From the NCBI GenBank assembly GCA_021234155.1, contig JAJEKV010000001.1:14184356-14248355 (forward strand): a DNA stretch of 64,000 nucleotides, read 5' to 3'. The stretch is from Isoetes taiwanensis. Its lineage: Eukaryota > Streptophyta > Lycopodiopsida > Isoetales > Isoetaceae. How positions within the stretch are numbered: position 1 is the first letter of the stretch; each line of letters starts with the position of its first letter. The notes under the pieces were generated by a model that saw only the letters and a list, made by a program, of their open reading frames with translations, searched no databases and had not been told where the DNA came from. The position numbers and the translations under genes are program-made. This document shows positions 12,861-22,960 of this stretch, in pieces.

Positions 12861-13660
12861 CCTCTTATTGCCTTAAACTTTGCCTTTTATGTGCTTGTCG
12901 AAATGTCCCTTCTCCTCCTTCTCCTCCTTTTGCTTCTTGCACCTTTAATTTGTTGATGTTGAATCAGTGATAGTATTCACAATATTGTGTTTTGAACGTA
13001 ATATGGCCATTCTAGAATGAGAAGGAGAATTTCAGAAATACAACCTAATTTAGATAGTATGGTCATTATATGATAGAATGAAAGGAGAAGATTAGAAACA
13101 AACATAAACTCAATTGAGCTTTCGAAGCTTCAAAGGGTTAAAGATTTTTCTGAGAAGTAATCCGAGAAATAAATTGGCGAGATCCTCAAGAACTCCAATT
13201 CAATCCTTTTAAGCCATTCGTCAACCATTCAGATTAACAAAATTTCCTCAAATAAATACAATTTTAAAGATCCAGCATGCAAGAAAGGTCTATTGTTCTT
13301 ACCTTCGGCATGCACTCTACTAACTGGAGGTCTCGCAGCTGTTTCGACGGAAAAAATTGGCACACTTTTTCTTTAACAAAAAAAAAAAAGAATGCGTCAA
13401 TAATAGGCGGGGGGGACCCACCCCTAGTAGCCTAGACTTGGCACCACTTGGCAACAAATACAAGCGACATGAAGAACACATAACACCCTGCAAAAAGACC
13501 TATAATCGGACAACAAACCTTCCTAGGAAGGAATGAAAAAGAAAGCATATGCTTTTCAGGTGGATGAGTTTCTGCCACTCACAAAAAGCGTTTATTAAAC
13601 TAAAGAAATCATCGAAAAACGTGTCTTAAAACAAGAGCTGCAAAACAGAGCAGATAAGCG
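12861..13660. other. Upstream region of thaumatin-like gene
   Basis: No gene. A-rich runs (13376-13391) and a G-rich run (13410-13418) occur, but I see no repeat that explains the interval. The last 300 bases are the presumed promoter region of the thaumatin-like gene. Confidence 0.4.
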
Positions 13661-13670
13661 TGCTATTTGC

Positions 13671-13680
13671 TATATATAAG
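13671..13680 (+). promoter_or_regulatory. TATA box of thaumatin-like gene
   Basis: TATATATAAG lies 18-27 bases before the first in-frame ATG (13698). A plant transcription start about 30 bases downstream would fall at or beyond that ATG, so the in-frame ATGs at 13710 or 13716 may be the real start. Confidence 0.6.
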
Positions 13681-13697
13681 GGCAGGGTAGCATAATA

Positions 13698-14563
13698 ATG
13701 CAACAGAGCATGAGCATGGCGTGGGTTAGTGGGGCATCAAAGGCAACGGTGGTGCTGCTGGCAATAATCTGTATGGAATCATCAGGTAAGAAAAGCCAAG
13801 GTTCAGAGTCTGAGATTTGGCTAACAAATTAAAGAGTAAGCTTTGTTATGTGGTATGATGAATCAAACTGAAAATGGGCAGTGGTAAAAGTGCAGGAACA
13901 GAAGGGGTAGTAAACATACAGCTAGTAAACGGGTGTCCGTTTCCGGTGTTTCCAGCATGGATGCCAAACACAAATTTCCCGAAGCTGGGCGATGGAGGGG
14001 CAGCGCTTAACAATCAATGGGAAACGATCACAATAACAGTACCCAGTTACTGGTCGGGCCGGATTTGGGGGCGAAGAGAATGCAGCCCAAAAGGGTCGGC
14101 ATTCAAATGCAACAGCGGCGACTGCAGCAACAAATTCGGGTGCTCGACTTCCGGCGCTCCGCCGGCGACGCTGGTGCAATTCGGCAGCCTGAATGGGGGT
14201 TCCGGCCGGCCGGACGTGTATTCCGTTTCTGTTCTAGACGGGTATAATCTGCCGATTCGCGTGTATCCGACCAACCCAAGCTGCCCGTCCGCCGGCTGCA
14301 TTTCCGATGTGAATGAATCTTGTCCGTCCGATCTTCAGATCCGGTCCAGCAGCGGCGTTCTGGGTTGCAAAAGCTCTTGCCTTGCTTATGGGCAGTGTGA
14401 GTGGAGCCTGGGGATTTTTCGAGATTCATGTCCAAAGGCTATCACTTCTACTTCTGATCAGGGTTTCGCTTATCAGTGCCCCTCTGGTTCTAACTATGTC
14501 GTCACTTTCTGCCCCCCTCCTTGGTCTGCTTCTGACCTTGTCTCTTTGGCTATGGTTGCCTGA
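13698..14563 (+). CDS. Thaumatin-like protein (PR-5 family), two exons
   Basis: Exon 1 is 13698-13785 and exon 2 is 13896-14563. The phase-1 intron has a GTAAG donor and a TGCAG acceptor, giving 251 residues. Residues 1 to about 28 form a signal peptide (hydrophobic core TVVLLAIICM), so the product is probably secreted or vacuolar. The mature part carries thaumatin landmarks: VNIQLVNGCPFPVF, RIWGRREC, FKCNSGDCSNKFGC, SVSVLDGYNLPIRV, SDVNESCPSDL, GCKSSCLAYGQC and a final YVVTFCPP. I count 14 cysteines after the signal peptide; the canonical number is 16, and the segment between YGQC and SCPKA is shorter than usual and lacks the usual paired cysteines. In the acidic-cleft set (R, E, D, D, D) the Arg and the DG Asp remain, but the Glu is Gln (TLVQF) and the first Asp is Ser (VYSVSV). 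Defence or carbohydrate-binding roles are family knowledge; the changes make glucan binding doubtful. A truncated chimeric copy lies at 20211-20728. Confidence 0.88.
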
Positions 14564-14802
14564 TCATGCTTGCTCTTAAGCTAAACTGTCCACGTTACAA
14601 TACCATGTATCTATCTACTATAGTAATACAAGTACTATCCTTTTTGTATCAAAAACTTTCTTTTGGCTATGCACTAATATAGAACCAGTAATAGTGCACT
14701 AATATAGAAATAGTAATAGTGCCCAATGTTGTTGGGCATAAATTGGTTGTGCGTCTTTTTCTTCGGAACTCTTGTATGAACGTCTTCATGCAATAATCAT
14801 GC

Positions 14803-14808
14803 AATAAA
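14803..14808 (+). promoter_or_regulatory. Polyadenylation signal AATAAA
   Basis: AATAAA lies 240 bases after the thaumatin-like stop codon, inside an AT-rich 3' region. Position and motif suit a plant near-upstream element. A 21-bp direct repeat (GCACTAATATAGAA-AGTAATAGTGC) sits just upstream at about 14670-14722. Confidence 0.5.
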
Positions 14809-15226
14809 TGTTGAATATTATGAGGGCGTTGTTAATCATTGCTATGACAATGCCCGTCTCTATTCCTTCTATGCGCCAAAAGGGATGTGCTTAGTGCTTC
14901 ACATTATTTTACTTCCAGCCCTGCATGCACAACACATCATGATCCTAATTCTTTTGCACATGACCTTTAAGTTACCTACAAAGTTCACCAAAAAGGATGT
15001 GTTTTATACATATTTTATAAAACTCATATTATATGTATTTCATACATATTTTATGTTTTATGAACCTCATATGCAAAATTGTGACCAATGGTTGGGGTTT
15101 GAGATCCTCCGGGAAGGGGATCCGTTCCGGAGGCCCCGTTATCCGTACCTGACAGAGTCAGGCATACTCTCTGATGGATTGCAGTCGTACGTCTGCAGGG
15201 TGCATCCTAGCTGTCTGTTTTATACC
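14809..15226. other. No gene recognised
   Basis: AT-rich to 15100, with repeated TTTTATACATATTTTAT-like blocks at 15002-15060, then a GC-rich segment with a short palindrome (GATCCTCCGG ... CCGGAGG) at 15102-15136, leading into the minisatellite. Confidence 0.4.
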
Positions 15227-15640
15227 TCCCCACGGAATCACAACGACAGAATACCGTCGGACGGAATCACCGCAGTGTTATTCCACGCGACGGAATCGCA
15301 CTGCCTTGATACCGCCAGACGGAATCACGTTCTAGCATTCAATGGTGCAGAATCACCCGTGACAGATTCCACGAGATGGTATGTGGATGATATCCCGCTA
15401 GGTGGAATCACCACGTGACGAATTTCGCCCGACAGAATCACCGATTTGGAATTCCGCCAGACAGAATCACCACCTTGGCATTCCGTCCGACGAGATCATC
15501 CCGTTGCACTTTCGCCGAAAGGAATCACCCAAATCTAATTCCCCTCGGCGGAATCACCACAATCTGATTCCACCCGGCGGAATCACCTTGACGGAATTCT
15601 GCCCGACGGAATCACCTTGACGGAATTCTGCCCGACGAAT
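15227..15640. repeat. Degenerate 30-bp dyad minisatellite
   Basis: About fourteen diverged units of roughly 30 bp with core ATTCCGCCCGACGGAATCACC. Each core is an inverted repeat: GATTCC(G/A)CC faces GG(C)GGAATC, for example at 15560-15582. Central bases vary more than the arms. The last two units (near 15588-15640) are almost identical, which suggests recent local duplication. The open frames here (e.g. 15402-15620) follow from the period being a multiple of three and are not convincing proteins. It lies just upstream of the Mutator-like transposase. Confidence 0.75.
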
Positions 15641-16030
15641 CATTCAACTACGCAGTTGCATGTTCGACACGTGACAACATCGAGACCGCAAACGAAGGGC
15701 CAGACCAGGGCATCGTCGTGAGTCCACCCCGCCAGAATTTTAAAAATTATCAGCCCCGTACGGCTGTTCATACCATTCCATGGAATCACCTGCTTTTGTT
15801 TTGCCCGTCCTGCCCCTGTTTGATGACGGCGGCGGGGAGCTCGCCATGGACCTGGACGAGAAGATTGAGGAGGTAAGTGCCTGCAACAACTCAATCCCAT
15901 CTCCTTGCAACGGGGCAAGCTCTGATATAATTTCTAGTGACAGCTGCAAGCAGGCATTTGGCAAACAGACCCTGTAGAAGGGCATTTTGACTACAGTTGA
16001 CTACCCTGGATTATGTTAGAGCACCAGGGT

Positions 16031-17510
16031 CCTGATCCGCAAGGGGGAGGTACTCAACTGGTGTGGGTGTGCCACATTCCCACCTCACGAGTTGGGGATT
16101 TCATTGCCAGGGAGCAAAAAAAGTGGGGAAGCACCATGCAGTTTCTATATAAGAAGCTCTCAAAGAAATAAAGAGCTATCCAAACCGGGCAAAGGTTCAT
16201 ATCTGACTTTGAAAAGGTGTGCATTTCCTTTTCCTAGCCTATGATTATTTGTTTGGAGGATTACAGAAGGATTTTAAAGCATGTCTGATTCATTAATTGT
16301 GCAACAAAGGCCTATGGGCCAGAAGACAAATCTGAGAACACTCATGTTGTGGAGGATCGACGTCCCCCTCCAGGCCAAAGAAGGAAGAGGGTTGAGAGGG
16401 GGGAGGGTGTTAGAAGAGGTTGCCAATGTCATTTTACTTTGAAACAGTTCTACCTTCTTCCTGATTGCACTCAAATTACCTACCACAAATGGGATCATGT
16501 GAACCAGCAAGGTGCAATCTGCCACGATAAAACACTGCCTATCGAGAAAGGGTTGAGGTATAGGCTTGCACCATGGCTCTCGGCTGAAAAGAAAGATTGG
16601 ATCAACAGAAGCTAGTGCATTATATAACACCTAGAATGGTAATGAACATCCACCAGGAGAGGGTGAACTTGAAGAAGGAGCTAGTTGGGTTGGATGGGCT
16701 TTACAGGGACGACATGTTGAAGATGCATGAAATCTACAATATTGATAAATTCGTGGCTCGAAATGTTTGGAAGTTGCATGAAGATCAAGCAACAAGCATC
16801 CATATGTGGGTGCAACAACACCAAGATAGTGTCTTCCACTACGAGCAAGGTGACATCTTTCAACTTGGGGTCATGACTCCCATTTAAAGGGATGCCATGG
16901 TGAGATTTGGAAAGGATAGGGCTATATGTCATGATACCACCTACAAGACAAATGAGAAGAGGTTTGGTTGCTCCTTTTTCGGTTCCTTGAAAATTAACAT
17001 TGCTAAAGCTAAAGTGTGTTTCTACTTACATTGAAGGTATTACCTCTTCACTCTCGTTGGATTCGATGACCACTTCAATGGGATGTCACTGGCTTGGATC
17101 GTCACGAATACCCAGAAGAAAGAGACAATAGCTCGATGGCTAGAAGCCATGAAAGTGTGGGTTGAACTTCAAGACTCGACATGGAAACCCTCATGTTTTA
17201 TCACCGATTCTTGTGATGCCAAAATACATGCAATAAAAAAGGTAACAATATTTCCTAGTTTCGAGTATTGGTTTATTTTGGTCCATTTTGACCATATGTA
17301 TCAACTTTCTCCACCACAGGTTTTCTCTAGTGTACGTGTCCACCTTTACATCTGGCACGTGAGGAGAGATTGGTTGAAGTGGTTGACAAAGAACGTGAAG
17401 AACAAAGATTTGAGAAACCAAATGTTTAAGGAGTTGGGCGAGATCATGTATGGAACAAAGTGTCCCCCAAGGATGATTACAAAGAGGCTGTTAGACAAGA
17501 GGCTTTGAGG
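16031..17510 (+). pseudogene. Mutator-like (MULE) transposase pseudogene
   Basis: Successive plus-strand blocks match plant MULE transposases. A basic region with GCQCHFTLKQFYLLPD...ITYHKWDH lies at 16410-16500, then HYITPRMVMNI. The catalytic core has CHDTTYKTNEKR (first Asp, about 16930), LFTLVGFDDHFNGMSLAW, FITDSCDAKIHAI (second Asp, about 17205) and VHLYIWHVRRDWLKW. Two interruptions behave like introns: 16962-17036 (GTTTGG...GAAG) and 17242-17319 (GTAAC...CACAG); removing each joins the conserved frame exactly. A TAA at about 16885 and frame changes elsewhere show the gene is dead. The upstream block with LNWCGCATFPPHELG (from 16040) may be an N-terminal exon. I could not find terminal inverted repeats. 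A histone-fold remnant follows on the same strand. Confidence 0.8.
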
Positions 17511-17645
17511 AAGTTGGAGACCCTAAAGAGAAAGTACCCACAATATCCAAAGTTGGTCATGAGCAGAATCAGAAGGAACAATAGGAACATGAGGATCAGC
17601 AGGATCAGCATGATGGAAGAGAGGATGATCACGGGAAGCCCAATT

Positions 17646-18158
17646 CTAGTGGAACAACTAATATGAGGCCCCCTTCCCAGCATAAGCAGAAATCTATGCC
17701 CAAGAGATCCGGCCGGAAGCCTCCTAGGTTTGTTCCTAGTTGGGGACAAACTGAAAGAGGTGCAGCCAGGAAGATGAACAAGCTTGGAAATAAGTTAAAG
17801 AGTGCTCCTCCTGGCATCTAAGCTTTACGGAAGATTGGTATTGGCAGGCACGCGCCCAACCTCTAATATCCAAGCTTGCCTTTGCTAGAATGGTGAGGCA
17901 CGAGATGCAGGATATTCATAAGAGGAGAAAGGAAACAAAGAAGAAGAGGAGAAGAGAACACGGGATTATGTTCTGCTGGTGGAGGAGGAGGTGAACAGAA
18001 TCCAAGCAGAGGCCTTGGATATACTGCAAGAGGCAGCAGAGGTTTTTTTAATTAGCCTCTTCGAGGACAGTGTCTGTTGTTGTATGCATAAAGAATGTGT
18101 TACTGTGCAGGAGAGGGACTATGCCTTAGCTAGATACTTCCATAGATGCCTCCATTAG
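17646..18158 (+). pseudogene. Histone H3-fold remnant, CENH3-like
   Basis: The clearest part, 17991-18158, reads VNRIQAEALDILQEAAE, then FLISLFEDS, then VTVQERDYALARYF and a stop. This aligns along the alpha-2, loop-2 and alpha-3 region of H3. AEAL-x2-LQEAAE with a preceding VNR is typical of plant centromeric H3, where canonical H3 has SSAVMALQEASE. Upstream, 17822-17916 gives ALRKIGIGRHAPN and LISKLAFARMVRHEMQDI, corresponding to the alpha-N helix and alpha-1. A basic Pro/Ser/Lys-rich tail precedes it (KRSGRKPPRF at 17703 onward, then KSAPPG). A TAA at 17819 and two frameshifts, with a Lys/Arg-rich insertion around loop 1, make it non-functional. H3-fold identity is firm; CENH3 rather than canonical H3 is inferred from loop and helix residues. 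It begins within 150 bp of the transposase end, which suggests capture or read-through transposition. Confidence 0.65.
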
Positions 18159-18367
18159 GAGCTTTTTGTAACCATATTTCAGAACTAATACATTAGCATT
18201 TTAAATTATTGTCTTTCTTAATGCTTACACTTTACTTCTTTTAGTTGTCTTCAAGTGTTGGGGTTGGATATTTATTGCTCTACTAAGACGACTAACCTTT
18301 CCTGGAGTAACTATTATGGATCGTGGCCACGGTGCGAAAATGAGTATTCCACATTTTGTGGGAGTGC

Positions 18368-18870
18368 CTGTTTCGCACAATGGGCACGATGCGAGATTAG
18401 TTGTTCCTAAATTTGTGAGGGGTCCACCATTTTCTCATACAATGTATCAAGGAGTGCCTATTCCACACCTTGGCACACTACAACTTGGTTAGAATATGCA
18501 GAAGAGAACGTTTTTCTGAATTCAGAATCCATAATATGGTAAGTGGCAGAGAGATGTACAAATTGAAATATGTGGTAGATAGATGGATCACTTATATCAC
18601 TTATAATATGATCACATCCTTATAACTAGTGGATGTCTGTAATATACTAGTAATACAATGTATAACTCATGTAAGAGTATAGCATACATGAATCAAGCAG
18701 TTCATCGCCATTCGGGCTCATCATGAGCAGGTGGTCGAGTGACGCTATTAAGCTATGAGCCAAAAAAGATTGATAACAATACAATATAACCCGGGAAAGA
18801 TTCCTCATCACCTGTAGCTATTCCGTCCAACCAAGGATCAAGGAGGACACCTCTTTGCTTGCATCTATAA
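18368..18870. repeat. Dispersed repeat, copy 1 (with 45550-46060)
   Basis: About 500 bp closely match 45550-46060, including CATTTTCTCATACAAT, GGAGTGCCTATT, ATATCACTTATAATATGAT, ATCGCCATTCGGGCTCATC and GGACACCTCTTTGCTTGCAT. This copy continues into CTATAAATATATTG and a CT-rich stretch, which resembles a TATA box and leader, so the family may be an LTR. No flanking target duplication was identified. It also contains two copies of the 26-nt dyad described at 30530-30945. Confidence 0.7.
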
Positions 18871-18989
18871 ATATATTGAAAGCCATAGAGCAAGCAATGG
18901 AGTCTATATTTTCTCTCCCTACTCGCTCCCTACTCTAATCGCCCTTTATTAAAAAATAAAATAAAATAACAGCCGTTGATTGACTCAAC

Positions 18990-19715
18990 CATTGAATCCC
19001 AGCAAAAAAGCTATGGTCGTACGCGTGGCAACCGACATCCAAATAATCTAAGAAACAGGGTCAGACAAATTGCGTAAGCAGTGCAAATGGAGAATCCTGC
19101 TCCTCTGTATATTAGCAACAATAAAACCAGTCTGCAATCCAGAGAAGCGGCACATAGATCTGTTCATCAGAAGCTCTTTTCCCAGAACAAAGCTAAAACG
19201 GGAAAAAAAGCTTCGTTCCTAGTAGTTCCCAGTAGTTCTAAAAGCACAGAAACAATCCCAAAAGAACATAAACCACAAAAACAAAGGGAACCGAGCAGGT
19301 TGTAGAGCTTTGAAAAATATGAGAGCAGAGAATCACAACAAGGAGAACCCAGCACAAAATCCCTCTGCCATATCCGCCTAGCAAAGAACAGAATCCTCCC
19401 TATCCGCGGTAGCCGAATACAATACAAATTGTAGAATGCTGAACCGCCATAGCTCTCTTAACTCGGCGAGCTCCACAAGCACCTCAAATCGGCCAGCTCC
19501 AAAAACCCACTCAAAACAAGATGTCACTGCAACAAGCCCAGCCCAATCCGGCCCCTGTATCAGAGTTCTATTTTGGGTTGCCTTCACATGGAGCCGTCAG
19601 ATGAAGCCCATTGTAAAAGAAAAAAACCTCAATCCAACGGCCCACGGTTTTTCCACCCTAAAAAACCAACAAACCCACTCCGTTTCTGTCATTGGGGAAC
19701 CTACTCAGAACGAGG
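18990..19715. other. No recognised gene
   Basis: Moderately A-rich with open frames in both strands (19081-19305, 19436-19726) but no motif I can assign. Possibly the internal part of the element to which 18368-18870 belongs. Confidence 0.35.
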
Positions 19716-20125
19716 AGGCAAGATAGACCTCTCAAAACGAGATGATGAATATCGAAATATAGCAAATGGATGCCTTCTGCATTGAATGAAGTTGTACTTA
19801 TATCCATCAAAATTATTGATATGCACTATAGCAGTATTATAATATATACGAGTATAATGTACAAATACACACAGCATAGACATAATAACACAGTATATAC
19901 ATAGTATATACAGTTTTTTTTACACATACATAATATAAATAGATATGCACAATACATACATATTGTATATATACAGTATATATATGGTTTCTATTAAATG
20001 GGCATCCATGTTTTCATTGTCTTTGTCTCTTTCCCTTTCTTCCTTTTCTCGGTCTTGCTCCTTATCTTCTCCTTGTCTGCTCCTTTTCTGCATGCTCCTT
20101 GTCAATTAGTTTTTTTGCTCCTCGT
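19716..20125. repeat. Dispersed repeat, copy 1 (inverted relative to 31585-31945)
   Basis: This region is the inverse of 31585-31945: both carry ATAGCAAATGGATGCCTTCT, a central AT-rich part (ATATACGAGTATAATGTA) and a pyrimidine-rich arm of repeated TGCTCCTTGTC/TCTTCTCC blocks. Separation is about 12 kb and orientation opposite, as expected for two insertions of one family. The copy ends where the copia-thaumatin chimera begins. Confidence 0.75.
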
Positions 20126-20127
20126 CT

Positions 20128-20210
20128 AAGTTTCATGCTTGGCACGAAGAAGTTGAACAGGAATATTCTTGCTATAATCATCCAGAGTTACCCATTTGGA
20201 ATTGGAGGTC
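20128..20210 (-). mobile_element. 83-bp copia integrase fragment
   Basis: The segment matches 11662-11744 of the copia remnant with about six substitutions and a small indel (TTTCATGCTTGGCA-GAAGAAGTTGA, ending CCCATTTGGAATTGGAGGTC). It ends abruptly at 20210, and the next base begins thaumatin-like intron/exon sequence. It is part of a chimeric duplicate rather than an independent insertion. Confidence 0.85.
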
Positions 20211-20728
20211 AGTAAAAGTGCAGGAACAGAAGGGGTAGTAAACATAGAGCTAGTAAACAGGTGTCCGTTTCCGATGTTTCCAGCATGGATACCAAACACA
20301 AATTTCCCGAAGCTGGGCGATGGAGGGACAACGCTTAACAATCGGGGAAACGACCACAATAACGGTACACAGTTACTGTCAGGTCGGATTTGGGGGCGAA
20401 GAGAATGCGGCCCAAAAGGGTCGGCATTCAAATGCAACAGCGGCAACTGCAGCAACAAATTCGGGTGCTCGACTTCCGGCGCTCCGCTGGCGACGCTGGT
20501 GCAATTCGGCAGCCTGAATGGGGGTTCCGGCCGGCCGGATGCGTATTCCGTTTCTGTTCTAGACGGGTATAATCTGCCGATTCGCGTGTATCCAACCAAC
20601 CCAAGCTGCCCGTCCGTCGGCTGCATTTCCGATGTGAATGAATCTTGTCCGTCGGATCTTCAGATCCGGTCTAGCAGCGGCGTTCTGGGTTGCAAAAGCT
20701 CTTGCCTTGCTTACGGGCAGTGTGAGTG
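20211..20728 (+). pseudogene. Truncated thaumatin-like duplicate
   Basis: This copy is highly similar to 13882-14403 of the intact gene. It starts within the tail of the intron (AGTAAAAGTGCAG then exon 2), so it arose by DNA copying and not from spliced RNA. It lacks exon 1, the signal peptide and everything after YGQCE. A 2-base deletion near 20342 and a 1-base deletion near 20378 cancel each other, so about 14 residues between LNN and RIWGRREC are read in the wrong frame and the frame is then restored. The first conserved cysteine survives as VNRC. The 3' end is cut by a CACAC-type transposon end at 20729; the bases just before it (GTG, 20726-20728) would be the target duplication. Not expected to make a functional product. 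Confidence 0.85.
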
Positions 20729-20945
20729 CACACTAACCCCAAATTTCGCTCTATGTGTAGTTTTTCGCTGTTTTTTTTGTAGAAAAACAACACTTAAAGC
20801 CCACCTGTTGTTTTCTTCCGAAAATGCTAGAAACAACGCGTAGTTTTTGGCTAAAAAGTCTATGCATAGAAAATTGACAGCCTTTTGAAAAAAAATCAAT
20901 GCATTGTTTTTAGGTGTTGTTTTTTTTGGGTTGCCCCTAGGGGGG
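20729..20945. mobile_element. One end of a CACAC-type DNA transposon
   Basis: CACACTAACCCCAAATTT at 20729 matches the left terminus of the 12.6-kb transposon at 48674 (CACACTGACCCCAATTTT). It is followed by the same kind of subterminal sequence, with repeated TGTTGTTTTT, ACGCGTAG and AAAATTGACA blocks. The opposite end, expected as GGGGT-AGTGTG followed by GTG and the missing thaumatin sequence, is not in the window, so this copy is truncated or rearranged. Confidence 0.7.
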
Positions 20946-22154
20946 AAAACCCTCGTTTATGTGGGTATGTGGGCATATTCAAGTATATGCTGGCATATAC
21001 CTAGCATATGCTGATGACTGCTAAAAACTGGCTGCTGCCTGTAAATGCTCGGTCATCCAGCTAATCGGGGTTCTGTGCCATAGCTGCCAGAAGCAAGCTT
21101 CTTGGATCTTTGAAGCAAGCTTCTTGAACCTTCTGGGATTCTTGCGTGATTCTTCTTGCATCTTCCGTGATTCAGATGAGCATTAGGTAAGCAAGGCCAC
21201 ACGGATTTGAGCAAGGTAATGCAGCCGTTCTTTGGTTGAAATGGATTTTGAAGGCTTGGAAGCAAACGAATCTGCAGTTTTACATGCACGATCTGCCCAT
21301 TAAAACGGGCGTAGTAGTTGCAGCGGTGCCTGGGAGAGCTGCAAACACGGTCGGATTTGGCACTGTCATGCAGCCATGGCCGTTATAGGGTTATTTGGAG
21401 AAGCAGAAGGCCTACAAGGATTCCATGTTGCTAAAATGTTTGCTGAAGAACAGTTGAACAGGTATTTTTAGTGCATTCCGAGCTATCTCATGAGATGGCA
21501 AAATCCGACCCTTCCTTATTGTAAACTGGCTTCTTGACTGTACAATTTCTTCCCAGACTGGCTATGGCGTCTCCTGGAGTACACCGGCCAAAAGGGGCCA
21601 TTTCGAAGCAGCAGATCTTCTGGATATGGCATCAGATTTATCCACGCCACATGGCAAATAAATCACAAGGCAAATTTGTCAACTAATATCTTCTGAAGCC
21701 GGATTCGCATTCTGATATACAGACCTGCATCTACCTCCTAATGCAAAAACAAGGTACGCAGCCAATATGCTCTTATTTGCAGCAGAACAGCATTGCTCCA
21801 ACAGCTAATTAGGGTTGGAGCATTTGATGAGCTTTCTGGCTAGGGCCTCTGACCGGAGGGACTGGAAGCTTATGCCAAAGCTTGAAATTCGCCAGGAGCT
21901 GGAGCCTGGTTCGTATGAGCATGGTTCGCCAGGAGCTGGAGCCTGGTTCGTATGAGCATGCTTCGTTCGCAGGAGCTTGATTTTGTGTGCTCTCTGCAAT
22001 TGTTTTGCAGCTTCATATTTTATTATAGAGAGGGTCAGACCTCAGATAATGTATTACAGAGGCCGTTCATATTGAGGGTGTTCCACGGATTTAGAGTCCA
22101 GGATAACTGCTTACTTGCTCCTTGGCTATACTGCTGGAGCAAGCTGCTCAAGGC
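20946..22154. other. No recognised gene; short duplications
   Basis: Contains a palindromic cluster of GCATATGCT/AGCATATGC near 20986-21012 and a two-copy 37-bp direct repeat (CGCCAGGAGCTGGAGCCTGG) at 21890-21963. No coding similarity seen. Confidence 0.45.
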
Positions 22155-22960
22155 CACTATAGATTGCACTAGATGATGCTTGCAGACAGAGATTATGTGC
22201 AATATTCAGTCAGGGTTTGTAGGCCGGAATAATATTTTCAAAGGAATTAAATTGTCCATTTTGTTACTGCGAGATTACTTGGGTAGTTAGTCAAAATGCC
22301 TTGCGCTTTCTTTTTTCTTTAGCTTCACAGATAACCCTTTGCAATGATGGATTTAGGTGTTGCATCCAAAACAATATTGGAAGATCATCATGAGGTCTAG
22401 CCTCTATGCAGTTCTTTTATTCATGTACTATAGTACCGCCAGATATTCTGCATCTAGAGTGGCCAGCCTGCATTTGTTGCAATTTTAGCCAAGGTATAAG
22501 TGTCAGTTTCTTATGGCTGAATTTAAAGATCTCTAATATCCCCCGAATGTTTTTGCAGGTACTATATCCCATAGATTGCACCGGATCATGCTTGCGCACG
22601 AGTTTAGGTGCAACATTCAGTAGGGGTTGATAGACCCGTAAGAATATTGGCAAAGGAATTAATTGCCCATTTCAAGTTCTGCTTGAGATTACTGAGGTAG
22701 TTAGTTAGGATGCCTTGCTCTTTCTTCTTTCTTTAGCTTCACAGATAAACCCTTTGCAATGATGGATTTAGGTGTTGCATCCAAAACAATGCTGGAAGAT
22801 CATCATGGGGCCTGGCCTCTGTGCAGTTCTTTTATTCATGTTCTACAGTTTTGCAAGAAAATATTCGCATCTAGACTGCCAACCTTGCATTTGTTGCAAT
22901 TTGAGTTAAGGTATAAGTGTCGGTTTCTTGCTGAATTTAAAGCTCTCTAATGCAGGATGT
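22155..22960. repeat. Tandem duplication, about 410 bp x 2
   Basis: 22155-22566 and 22567-22960 share ATAGATTGCACC-GATCATGCTTGC, CTTTAGCTTCACAGATAA, GCAATGATGGATTTAGGTG and TTGCATTTGTTGCAATTT in the same order, with moderate divergence. Neither copy has a recognisable reading frame. Confidence 0.8.

Noticed and set aside
13922..14435. Antisense and shifted frames of 76-110 codons over the thaumatin-like gene
   Set aside because: They are shadows of a GC-rich exon whose sense frame has clear family motifs.
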